Positions 37,289 through 45,748 of a DNA stretch of 64,000 nt are shown here, in pieces. The notes under the pieces are model-generated. The model ran no database searches. It was not told the DNA's origin and saw only the letters and a list, made by a program, of their open reading frames with translations. Both the position numbers and the translations under genes were made by a program. This DNA comes from Ramlibacter sp. (GTDB lineage Bacteria > Pseudomonadota > Gammaproteobacteria > Burkholderiales > Burkholderiaceae_C). Where the stretch lies: NCBI GenBank assembly GCA_016713005.1, contig JADJPY010000003.1, positions 417,731 to 481,730 on the forward strand, written 5' to 3'. Numbering within the stretch: position 1 is the stretch's first letter; each line of letters starts with the position of its first letter.

Positions 37289-37415
37289 GTATTCGGTCCT
37301 GGCAGCCAGTCAAAGCGACGGGCAATTATGCAAGCCCCCTCGGATAAAATGCCGGCTTCCAAAGCCTGCTGCCCCGGCAGGCGATTCCATCCACGGGGCC
37401 ATGTAGAGGACCACC

Positions 37416-38486
37416 ATGTACAAAAACCTCGCTGCCACGGTCGTGGCCGCCTGTTTTTCATTCCCTGTTCTTTCGCAGTCCGCCAGCCCGCTGAAGGTGG
37501 GTTTTGTCTATGTCGCACCGATCACCGAGGCGGGCTGGGTCCGTCAGCACGAAGAAGGCCGCAAGGCCGTGGACGCGGCGCTGGGTGCACGGGTCAGTAC
37601 CACCTTTGTGGAAAACGTGCCCGAAGGCGCTGATGCCGAGCGGGTGATCCGCGATCTGGCGCAACAGGGCCACACGCTCATCTTCACGCCGAGCTTTGGC
37701 TATATGGAGCCGACCCTCAAGGTGGCCAAGGATTTCCCGGACGTGAAGTTCGAGTCCGTCACCGGCTACAAGACGGCGCCCAATGTGGCCACCGCCAATG
37801 CGCGCTACTACGAGGGCCGCTACCTGGCGGGCATTGCCGCGGGCCGCATGACCCAGTCGAACGTGGCGGGGTACGTGGCGGGTTTTCCCATCCCCGAGGT
37901 GCTGCAGGGCATCAATGCCTTCACCCTGGGCATGCGCTCGGTCAATCCGAAGGCGCAAGTCAAGGTCGTCTGGCTCAACGCCTGGTTTGACCCGCCCCGC
38001 GAGCGTGACGCCGCCATGAGCCTGTTCAACCAGGACGTGGACGTGATCGCCTTCCACACCGGGTCCACCGCCGTGATGGTGGCCGCGCAGGAGCGCGGAA
38101 GGATGGCCGTTGCCTACCACTCCGACATGCGCAAGGCCGGCCCGGACGCGCAGATTGTTGCCGTGACGCACCAATGGGGGGCGTACTACACCCAGAGAGT
38201 CCGTGCCGCGCTGGACGGCAGCTGGAAGAGCGGCGCCATCTGGGGTGGCGTGAGGGAAGGCATGATCCGCGTCGGCGACTTTGGCGCGCGGGTGCCCAGG
38301 GCGGTGCAGGACGAGGTGCTGGCGCGCCAGAAGGAAATCGCCTCGGGCAAGTTGCATCCGTTCACCGGCCCCATCTCCGACAACGAAGGCAAGTCCCGGC
38401 TGGCCGCTGCTGCGGTCATGACGGATGCGCAGATACAGTCCATGAACTTTTTGGTATCGGGCGTGCAGGGCAAGGCCGCAAAATAG
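37416..38486 (+). CDS. BMP-family substrate-binding protein, second copy
   Basis: This 356-residue protein is a paralogue of the lipoprotein at 34129, with LKVGFVYVAPITEAGWVRQHEEGR, GYMEPTLKVA, FESVTGYKTAPNV and WFDPPRERDAA. Unlike the first copy, it has a plain Sec signal (AACFSFPVLSQSA) and no lipobox, so it is probably a soluble periplasmic protein. It has no ABC genes of its own and stands directly before guanine deaminase (4 bp), suggesting that it serves the upstream importer with a different purine ligand. Confidence 0.87.
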   Translation: MYKNLAATVVAACFSFPVLSQSASPLKVGFVYVAPITEAGWVRQHEEGRKAVDAALGARVSTTFVENVPEGADAERVIRDLAQQGHTLIFTPSFGYMEPTLKVAKDFPDVKFESVTGYKTAPNVATANARYYEGRYLAGIAAGRMTQSNVAGYVAGFPIPEVLQGINAFTLGMRSVNPKAQVKVVWLNAWFDPPRERDAAMSLFNQDVDVIAFHTGSTAVMVAAQERGRMAVAYHSDMRKAGPDAQIVAVTHQWGAYYTQRVRAALDGSWKSGAIWGGVREGMIRVGDFGARVPRAVQDEVLARQKEIASGKLHPFTGPISDNEGKSRLAAAAVMTDAQIQSMNFLVSGVQGKAAK

Positions 38487-38490
38487 GCGC

Positions 38491-39764
38491 ATGCGCGCTT
38501 ACCGTTCTGCCATCCTGAGATTTGACGACGACCGCTCGGCCCGGTACGAAGAAGACGGCCTGCTCGTGATCGGCCCCGACGCCACGGGCCGCCAGGTGGT
38601 GCGCGCGGTGGGTGCCTACGCCGCTTTGGCGGCCAACTACCCTGGCGTGGCGGTCGAGCACCTGCCCGGACGAATCATCGCGCCGGGCTTTGTGGACCTG
38701 CATATCCATTTTCCGCAGACCGACGTGATCGGCTCGCCGGCCGAGGGCCTGCTGCCCTGGCTGGAGAACTACACCTTTCCACACGAGTCGCGCTTTGCCG
38801 ACCCGGATTACGCCAGCGAGGTGGCGACGGTGTTCCTGGACGAGCTGCAGCGCAACGGCGTGACCACCGCGCTCACGTTTGCCACCTCGCATCCTGTGTC
38901 GGTGGACGCGCTCATGCAGCAGGCGCAGGCGCGCGGCCTTCGCATGATTGCCGGCAAGGTGCTGCAGGACCGCCACTCACCCGACGGCGTGCGCGACGAC
39001 ACCCGGCAAAGCCTGATCGACACCGAAGCGCTCATCAACAAGTGGCATGGCAAGGGCCGTCTGGGCTATGCCATCACACCGCGCTTTGCGCCCAGTTGCA
39101 CCGAGGCGCAACTGCGCGGCGCCGGCGAGCTGGCCGCGCAATACCCCGATGTGTGGATCCAGTCCCATGTGGCCGAGAACAAGGATGAAATCAGGTGGGC
39201 GCGCGAGCTGTTTCCGCAGTCGCGCAGCTATCTCGTGTGTACGACGGCTTCGGCCTGATGCGCGAGCGCGCCATCTACGCGCATTGCATCCACTTTGACG
39301 ACGAGGACCGCGCGCTGATGCGCAGCACGGGCGCAGCGGCGGCGGTCAGCCCCACCAGCAACCTGTTTCTGGGCAGCGGCTTCTTTGACTACGCGGGCGC
39401 TGACCGCGTCGGTTTCCGCTACGGCCTGGCCAGCGACGTGGGCGGCGGCACCAGCTTCAGCCCGTTTCGCACCATGCTCGCAGCGTACTGTGTGGGCCGC
39501 GAGGGCCAGACCAAGCCCGGCATGAGCCTGGGCCCACAGGCCCTGTGGTGGCAGCACACGGCGGGCGCCGCGCAGGCGCTCGGGCTGGATGGGGTGGTGG
39601 GCAACCTGCAGCCCGGCTGCGAGGCCGATTTCGTGGTCCTCAACCCGCGCGCCACGCCGCTGCTGGCACGCAAGGCAGAGCAGGCCGGCAGCCTGGACGA
39701 GCTGCTGTTCTCGATGATCGTGCTGGGCGACGACCGGCTGGTGGAGCGCACCGTCGTTTCGTGA
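38491..39764 (+). pseudogene. guaD: Guanine deaminase, single frameshift
   Basis: The product deaminates guanine to xanthine with zinc. The first frame (38491 to about 39235) has the metal motif GFVDLHIHFPQTD, LENYTFPHE and IQSHVAENKDEI; the second frame (about 39235-39764) has YDGFGLMRERAIYAHC, GFRYGLASDVGGGTSFS and QAALGL-like AQALGLDGVVG. Adding one A in CTCGTGTGTAC to give CTCGATGTGTAC restores LDVYDGFGL and a full protein of about 424 residues. A one-base deletion, in nature or in sequencing, is the reason for the break. The gene is 4 bp after the second BMP gene. Confidence 0.87.
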
Positions 39765-39804
39765 GGCGCCGGCCTGCCTACAATGGCGCGCAGGAGTGGC
39801 CACG

Positions 39805-40380
39805 ATGAGCATCAAAAGCGACAAATGGATCCGCCGCATGGCGCAAGAGCACGGGATGATCGAGCCTTTCGAACCCGGCCAGGTGCGACAGGCGGCCAAC
39901 GGGCACAAGCTCATCAGCTATGGCACCAGCAGCTACGGCTACGACATCCGCTGCGCGCCCGAGTTCAAGGTCTTCACCAACATCCACAGCACGGTGGTGG
40001 ACCCCAAGAACTTTGACGAGAAGAGCTTTGTGGACTTCAACGAAGACGTCTGCATCATCCCGCCCAACAGCTTTGCGCTGGCGCGCACGGTGGAGTACTT
40101 CCGCATTCCGCGCAACGTGCTCACCATCTGCCTGGGCAAGAGCACGTATGCGCGCTGCGGCATCATCGTCAACGTCACGCCCTTCGAGCCCGAATGGGAA
40201 GGCTACGTGACGCTGGAGTTCAGCAACACCACGCCGCTGCCCGCCAAGATCTACGCGGGGGAGGGCTGCGCGCAGGTGCTGTTCTTCGAAAGCGACCCGG
40301 ACGATGTGTGCGAGACCAGCTACAAGGACCGCGGCGGCAAGTACCAGGGCCAGCGCGGTGTGACGCTGCCCAAGGCGTAA
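39805..40380 (+). CDS. dcd: dCTP deaminase
   Basis: The 191-residue protein converts dCTP to dUTP for thymidylate synthesis. It starts with IKSDKWIRRMAQEHGMIEPF and has the family strings ISYGTSSYGYDIRCA, LGKSTYARCGIIVNVTPFEPEWEGYVTLEFSNTTPLPAKIYA and YQGQRGVTLPK. The conserved STYAR and EPEWEG segments hold the active site. AGGAG is 8 bp before the ATG at 39805. A TACAAT box at about 39779 could be a -10 element. Confidence 0.95.
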   Translation: MSIKSDKWIRRMAQEHGMIEPFEPGQVRQAANGHKLISYGTSSYGYDIRCAPEFKVFTNIHSTVVDPKNFDEKSFVDFNEDVCIIPPNSFALARTVEYFRIPRNVLTICLGKSTYARCGIIVNVTPFEPEWEGYVTLEFSNTTPLPAKIYAGEGCAQVLFFESDPDDVCETSYKDRGGKYQGQRGVTLPKA

Positions 40381-40384
40381 GCCC

Positions 40385-41341
40385 TCAGGCCCCGGGCATT
40401 CCCGGTGTTCCCGTTGCGCCCGCTGCAAGCCGCGCCGCGGCCAGGTCCCACCCGGCCCAGCCACAGCTCTTGAACAGCACTGGGCCCTGGACCGCAGGGC
40501 CGTTGCCGCCGACCACGTCGGCCAGTGACGCGGATGTCGCCACGTCCAGCCCGGCCTGCAGCAAATCACCGGCTTCGTGCCGGGCGTCGGGGGTATCCAC
40601 CACCACGGTGCCCAGCTCCGCAAACAGGCGGCACAGCCGCGGCGACAGTTCCACCATCTGCGGCGTGAAGGCGCCTACGGCAGCGATGAACGCATCGTCC
40701 CTGGGCGGTGAGTGCAGCACCACCTGGGCGGCGGGTGTGCATGTCACCACCAGCGGGCATTCGGCCATCGCCGCATCCGCATCGGTCACCACCTGCGCCT
40801 GCAGGCCCAGACCCTGCGCATGGCGGGCCAGCGCGCGGGCGCTTTCGGTGCTGCGTGAGGCGATCATTGCCTCGCGCACGCCCAGTCCCTGCGCAAACGC
40901 CTCCAGGTGGGCACGACCCTGCACGCCGGCGCCCACCACAAGCAAAGGGCCCTGTCGGTTCGGCGCCAGCCGTTGTGCCGCCAGCAATGAGACAGCGGCG
41001 GTGCGCCGGGCGGTCACGGTCGGGCCGTGCAGGATGAGGCGGCGCTCACCGCTGGCCACGTCAAACACCACCACGTCACCCTGGATGGTGGCGCGTCCCG
41101 TGCCGGCATTGGCGGGGGTGAAGGTGATCAGCTTGGTGATGGCCACGCGCAAGTCGTGCGCTGGCATCACGAACAGGCTTGCGCCACCGGCCAGGGGCAG
41201 CACCATCCGCGCAGGCACCCGCACCGATGCGTCCCGCAGCAGCGCCGCGATCTCCGCGGCCAGTGCCGCCCACGGCAGGCGATGCGCCGTCTGTGCGGCG
41301 TCACACATCGCAAGGGCGCCGGGGGCACTTTTTTTCAACAT
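40385..41341 (-). CDS. Ornithine cyclodeaminase/mu-crystallin family imino-acid reductase
   Basis: The 318-residue NAD(P)-dependent protein resembles delta1-pyrroline-2-carboxylate reductases (LhpI-type). It has VPARMVLPLAGGASLFVMPAHD, ITKLITFTPAN, GPTVTARRTAAVSLLAAQRLA and the Rossmann motif LLVVGAGVQGRAHLEAF. It most likely reduces a cyclic imino acid to L-proline or L-pipecolate, but alanine dehydrogenase or cyclodeaminase activity is possible. It converges with dcd, 4 bp apart. Confidence 0.83.
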   Translation of the reverse strand: MLKKSAPGALAMCDAAQTAHRLPWAALAAEIAALLRDASVRVPARMVLPLAGGASLFVMPAHDLRVAITKLITFTPANAGTGRATIQGDVVVFDVASGERRLILHGPTVTARRTAAVSLLAAQRLAPNRQGPLLVVGAGVQGRAHLEAFAQGLGVREAMIASRSTESARALARHAQGLGLQAQVVTDADAAMAECPLVVTCTPAAQVVLHSPPRDDAFIAAVGAFTPQMVELSPRLCRLFAELGTVVVDTPDARHEAGDLLQAGLDVATSASLADVVGGNGPAVQGPVLFKSCGWAGWDLAAARLAAGATGTPGMPGA

Positions 41342-41446
41342 GGCGTCACTGTAGCGGGCCGGGTTTGACGGCGCTCAACAAGTCGCCTTGCGCACGGCAA
41401 TTCGAACCCGCGCCCCGTATGATCGGAACATCCCAAGGACTATTTC

Positions 41447-42385
41447 ATGAAACATCTGTTCAGCGCCCTCTCACTGTGTACCGCTGCCCTGCTCAGCGCC
41501 TGCGGCGGAGGCGGCGGCTCGGACTCCCCGGGCACCGACACGCCACTCACGCTGGGGGCGTTCGTGGGCGTCGGCGAATCGGGCGGCAACCTGATGCTGG
41601 ACGCGTCCGCCTCGGCGCTGGGCCTGGGTGGTTCGGCGTCAGCGGGTGGCGCGCAGGGCGTGCTGTCAGCGGGCACATCCCGCCTGGTGTTCAGGACGGT
41701 GCAGCGCATCGTCAGCGACGCGACCGTGTCGCTTGAGCAACCCCAGGCGGTATCGAGCGAAACCGTGATGTGCGACCACACCGGTTCGTTCAGCATCACC
41801 GCGAATGACGCCAACAACAACCTGATCCTGGATGCCGGCGACTCCATCACCTATTCGTTCACCAACTGCGCGTTCTCTTCGGGCGAACCGGCCGTCTGGG
41901 GTTCCCTGGCGTTCACCGTCAACAGCGTGTCGGGCTCCGGGCCTGGCGCGACTGTGCGCATGACGGTCGTCTACGGAAACTTCGGCACCAATTCGTCCAA
42001 CCTCAACGGGTCTGCTTCCGTCACCGCCACCAACACGTCGATGTCGTTCACCTACAACGGCGTGGATGTCGTGTTCAACACGCGCTCTGCCAAGTATTAC
42101 CACACGGTGGCGTTCGACGTGTCCGGTGTGAACCCCACGGCCACACTCAATGGCAATGTGGTCTTCAACGGCGCCGGCTACTCCCTGAGCACCCCGGTGA
42201 CCATCGTGTTCGGCAACATCTATCCGACCTCCGGCACGTTGCGCGTCACGGACAAGAAGGGTGGCTACGTCAACCTCATCGCGGCCCTGACGACCTTGAC
42301 GATAGACCTGTACCTGCCGGGTGACGGCGTGCGCGACGCCCAGGCCATCATCAACTGGACCGATCTGGCCGGACTGGACGGCTGA
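41447..42385 (+). CDS. Putative lipoprotein of unknown function
   Basis: The 312-residue protein has a lipoprotein signal with lipobox LLSAC (Cys about 19) and then a GGGGGSDSPGTDT flexible tether. The rest is Ser/Thr/Asn-rich and beta-like (FSITANDANNNLILDAGDSITYSF, SGSGPGATVRMTVVYGNFGTNS). I recognise no family. It is probably anchored in the outer membrane or periplasm. Its 3' end overlaps the pcp gene, on the other strand, by 35 bp. Confidence 0.75.
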   Translation: MKHLFSALSLCTAALLSACGGGGGSDSPGTDTPLTLGAFVGVGESGGNLMLDASASALGLGGSASAGGAQGVLSAGTSRLVFRTVQRIVSDATVSLEQPQAVSSETVMCDHTGSFSITANDANNNLILDAGDSITYSFTNCAFSSGEPAVWGSLAFTVNSVSGSGPGATVRMTVVYGNFGTNSSNLNGSASVTATNTSMSFTYNGVDVVFNTRSAKYYHTVAFDVSGVNPTATLNGNVVFNGAGYSLSTPVTIVFGNIYPTSGTLRVTDKKGGYVNLIAALTTLTIDLYLPGDGVRDAQAIINWTDLAGLDG

Positions 42386-42986
42386 CGTCTTTCAGCGTTG
42401 CGCCCAGCGCCACACGCAGCCCGAGCACCATTGCATCCAGCGGCAGTGACGGGCTGCCCATCTCCGGCAGCCAGGGCAGGTGGATGAAGCCACCCCGGGT
42501 GCCGCGCAGCCCGCGCCCGGTGGCCAGTTGGTGCATCAACCCATAGAACACATGGTTGCACACAAAGGTGCCCGCCGAATCTGACACCCGGGCGGGCAAC
42601 CCCTGCGCCTGCAGCGCGGCAAGCATGGCCTTGATCGGCAGCGTGGTGAAGTAGGCCGCCGGCCCACCCGCCACCACCGGTGCGTCCACTGGCTGTGCGC
42701 CGGCGTTGTCGGCGATGGGGGCGTCGTCCACATTGATGGCCACGCGCTCGAGCGAGAAGCCTTCGCGGCCGCCCGCCAGCCCCGTGCACAGCACCAGTGC
42801 CGGGTGGTGCTGGCGCAGCAGGCCACCGAGCATGGCATCTGCCGAGCCAAAGACCGTGGGCAACCCTGCAGCCACGATCCGGTGGCCGCCCACCTGGCGG
42901 CCATGCAGGGCGCGCGCGGCCAGCATGCTGGGATTTAGTGCGTCGCCCCCAAAAGGCTCAAAGCCGGTGAGAAGGATGCGCTTCAT
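42351..42986 (-). CDS. pcp: Pyroglutamyl-peptidase I
   Basis: The 211-residue cysteine peptidase removes N-terminal pyroglutamate from peptides. The start MKRILLTGFEPFGGDALNPS is standard, and the catalytic triad is visible as E80 (GFSLERVA), C143 (GTFVCNHVFYGL) and H169 (FIHLPW). Its ATG overlaps the stop of the upstream 7TM-GGDEF gene by 4 nt (ATGA), an unusual coupling. It converges with and overlaps the lipoprotein gene. Confidence 0.93.
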   Translation of the reverse strand: MKRILLTGFEPFGGDALNPSMLAARALHGRQVGGHRIVAAGLPTVFGSADAMLGGLLRQHHPALVLCTGLAGGREGFSLERVAINVDDAPIADNAGAQPVDAPVVAGGPAAYFTTLPIKAMLAALQAQGLPARVSDSAGTFVCNHVFYGLMHQLATGRGLRGTRGGFIHLPWLPEMGSPSLPLDAMVLGLRVALGATLKDVSRPVRPDRSS

Positions 42987-44737
42987 GCGGCCAGGGGCAC
43001 CAGTGTGGAATCCGGGTCGTCCAGCCAGCGGATGGCCTTTGCGCCTTGGGCGGGCGCGCGGTCCAGCATGTCCTGCGCGCGGTCCGCCAGCGAGCGGCTG
43101 GAGCGGCTGGCCGGGTCCACCGGCGCCACCACCACGCTGAACTGCAGCGTGGTCTGCTCGGGCAGCGGAGAAGGCAGCACCAGCCCGCGCGCGATGATGC
43201 GCGTGGCCATGTCGGTGATCTGCTGTTGCTCCAGCGGCCCCTCGGCGATCAGTGCAAAGCGCCCGCCGCGCAGGCGCGCCAGCGTGTCCACGTCGCGGGT
43301 CACCGGGCGCAGGCGGCGCGCCACTTCGACCAGCGCGGTTTCGGCCGCGTCGCGCCCGTAGCGGGTCTGGATCGTCTCCAGGTTGGCCAGGTCAAACACC
43401 AGCAGCGCCGCCTGCTGGCCATAGCGGCGCGCGCGCACGGTGGTTTGCTCCAGCCGCTGCAGCGCCGTTTCGGCGTTGGCCAGGCCGGTCAGCTTGTCTG
43501 TGGTGGCCCGCGCGGCGTCCACCGCTTCAAACTCCCGCAGGTCGCGGCTGCGCCGCAGCAACACCCACAGCAGCAGGGGAATCTCGATCGCCGCCCCGGC
43601 CGCAAACGAGAACTGCGCGATCACGCCGATGTTGGGCACCAGGTCCAGGTTGCGGAAGATCGGCACCAGGGCGCCCACCAGGATGGGCAGGAATGCCAGC
43701 GCTGTCCCCAGCGCGTGGCGGTTGCCGCGCCGGTGGGCGTACACCAGTACCCAAAGGCAGATCAGCATCGAGCCCAGTGCGGCCACGTTCATGGCCACCA
43801 GGGCGTACTGCTCCAGCACCCAGGCCGATGCCGGTGCCAGCACCATCTGTACGAGGGCCAGGCCGATCATCCAGCGCCGCATGGGCGGGTTCAGCGTGGC
43901 CAGGTCGGCCACTTCCAGGGTGGTCCAGACCCCCAGGCCCACCGTGATCCAGGTCAATACCAGGCGCGCGGCGTGGTTCCAGGCCGGCGATTCGTCCCAC
44001 AGGTACTGGCCAGCAAACCCCTGCGAGGCGGCCTGGGTGAACATCATCCCAAGCACGTACAGGGCATACACACCCATGGCCCGGTCGCGGTAGACCCAAC
44101 TGGTGGCCGCGGCCGCCAGCAGGGCCAGCCCGCCCAGGCCGAGGTAGGCGCCCATCAGCAGGTAGACCAGCTTGCGCGTCTCGCCCAACTCTTCCTGGCT
44201 GAGCCAGCGCGCACCGATCTTCATGGCGGTTGCGTTGCGCACGCGCACCAGGTAGATCCGCTCCGGATCCGGGTGGGTGATCTTCAGCACCGGCAGGCGG
44301 TCGTGCACCGGCCAGGCGGCCGGCGCCACCTTGTCGCCGCTGCGCTGCAAGCGCCAGCTGCCGTCCGGCTGGGGCTCATAGAGGTCCACATGGTCGGTGC
44401 TGGGGTACTGCGTCTCGAAGTACAGCAGCCCGTTGCCCCCCGGCGCCGGCCGGAAGCGAAGCCAGGCGCTGGCCATGCCGCCGCGCGGCAGGTCCAGTGT
44501 GCCCAGGTACGGCTTCCAGCCCTCAGTCCGGGCGATCACCTGTTCCGCAGTGGCGCGCCCCTCCGTGTCCAGCCAGATTTCAGGCTGGATGACCCAGGCC
44601 TGGGCCGGCGTGGCGGGCATCGCGGCACCCTGGGACATCGCCATCGGGGTCAGGCAGGCCAGCAGCAATCCGGCCAAAAGCTGACGCAAAGCGTCAACCC
44701 GTCCGTGAAAGCTGCCCAGAGTTGTCATTTTTGTCAC
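42983..44737 (-). CDS. 7TM-DISM protein with degenerate GGDEF domain (copy 1)
   Basis: This 584-residue protein has a signal peptide, a periplasmic DISM-type beta domain (about 50-190), seven membrane segments (about 195-400) and a C-terminal GGDEF-like domain. The latter starts TDKLTGLANAETALQRLE, as in active enzymes, but the signature is RLRGGRFALIAEG in place of GGDEF, so c-di-GMP synthesis is doubtful. It may act as a sensor that binds nucleotide or partner proteins. A close architectural match lies at 45749. It is coupled to pcp. Confidence 0.82.
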   Translation of the reverse strand: MTKMTTLGSFHGRVDALRQLLAGLLLACLTPMAMSQGAAMPATPAQAWVIQPEIWLDTEGRATAEQVIARTEGWKPYLGTLDLPRGGMASAWLRFRPAPGGNGLLYFETQYPSTDHVDLYEPQPDGSWRLQRSGDKVAPAAWPVHDRLPVLKITHPDPERIYLVRVRNATAMKIGARWLSQEELGETRKLVYLLMGAYLGLGGLALLAAAATSWVYRDRAMGVYALYVLGMMFTQAASQGFAGQYLWDESPAWNHAARLVLTWITVGLGVWTTLEVADLATLNPPMRRWMIGLALVQMVLAPASAWVLEQYALVAMNVAALGSMLICLWVLVYAHRRGNRHALGTALAFLPILVGALVPIFRNLDLVPNIGVIAQFSFAAGAAIEIPLLLWVLLRRSRDLREFEAVDAARATTDKLTGLANAETALQRLEQTTVRARRYGQQAALLVFDLANLETIQTRYGRDAAETALVEVARRLRPVTRDVDTLARLRGGRFALIAEGPLEQQQITDMATRIIARGLVLPSPLPEQTTLQFSVVVAPVDPASRSSRSLADRAQDMLDRAPAQGAKAIRWLDDPDSTLVPLAA

Positions 44738-44802
44738 CTTACCAGCTGTACGCAGCAGGGTGCCCGGTAGGATGCAGTTTTCGCGCCAGAGAGGGGAACA
44801 CC

Positions 44803-45690
44803 ATGAAATGGGAAGGCAACCGCGAGTCGGACAACGTGGAAGACCGCCGCGCTGGCGGCGGCGCGGGTGGTGGTCTGCCCCGCCTGGGTGGCGGGCGCAG
44901 CATCGGCGTGGGCACGGTGGTGGTGGCCCTGCTGGCCGGCTGGATCTTCGGCATCAACCCGCTCACCGTGCTGGGTCTGTTGTCTGGTGGGGGCTCGCCC
45001 GCACCGGTGCAGCAGCAGGCGCCGGCACAGCGTCCACCGGCGGACGACCGGATGGCCCGCTTCATGTCCACCGTGCTGGCCGACACCGAAGATGTGTGGA
45101 AGCAGGTGTTCACCCAGGGAGGCGCCACTTACCGCGAGCCGCGCCTCGTGCTATTCCGCGGCAGCATCGCCACCCAGGGCTGTGGCCACGGGGCAGCGGC
45201 CATGGGTCCGTTTTACTGCCCGGCCGACCAGAAGGTCTACATCGACCTGGGTTTCTACGAGACGCTGAAGACCCGGCTGGGCGCGCCCGGCGACTTTGCC
45301 CAGGCCTACGTGATCGCCCACGAGGTGGGCCACCACGTGCAGAACCTGCTGGGCATCAGCCAGAAGATGGAGCAGATGCGCGCCCGCGTCAGCCCCACCG
45401 AGTTCAACGCGCTGAGCGTGCGGCTGGAACTGCAGGCCGACTGCTTTGCCGGCGTGTGGGCCCACCATGCCCACAACGCCCGCAAGATTCTGGAGCAGGG
45501 CGACGTGGAAGAGGCCATGAACGCCGCCGCCAAAATCGGTGACGACGCGCTGCAGCGCGCAAGCGGCGGCGCCGTCGTGCCCGAGAGCTTCACCCACGGC
45601 TCCAGTGCGCAACGCCAGCGCTGGTTTGCCACCGGGCTGAAGACCGGCAGCGTGAAGGCCTGCGACACCTTCTCGGCCCGAAATTTATAG
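44803..45690 (+). CDS. Neutral zinc metallopeptidase (YpfJ family)
   Basis: The 295-residue protein has MKWEGNRESDNVEDRR, one membrane segment near residues 37-65, and the zinc site HEVGHHVQ with a later glutamate in LELQADCFAGVWAHHA. The family is a widespread, little studied membrane-anchored metalloprotease group. GAGAGGGG is before the ATG at 44803. A dispersed repeat follows the stop. Substrates are unknown. Confidence 0.9.
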   Translation: MKWEGNRESDNVEDRRAGGGAGGGLPRLGGGRSIGVGTVVVALLAGWIFGINPLTVLGLLSGGGSPAPVQQQAPAQRPPADDRMARFMSTVLADTEDVWKQVFTQGGATYREPRLVLFRGSIATQGCGHGAAAMGPFYCPADQKVYIDLGFYETLKTRLGAPGDFAQAYVIAHEVGHHVQNLLGISQKMEQMRARVSPTEFNALSVRLELQADCFAGVWAHHAHNARKILEQGDVEEAMNAAAKIGDDALQRASGGAVVPESFTHGSSAQRQRWFATGLKTGSVKACDTFSARNL

Positions 45691-45693
45691 ACC

Positions 45694-45748
45694 TTTTCGG
45701 CCTCCAGCCCCCGCCAGTGCTGGATACGCCGCTATAAAATTGATAGCG
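45694..45748 (+). repeat. Dispersed hairpin repeat, copy 7
   Basis: TTTTCGGCCTCCAGCCCCCGCCAG is followed by a perfect GCTATaaaattgATAGC inverted repeat. It fills the gap between two convergent genes and could work as a bidirectional transcription stop. Confidence 0.85.
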
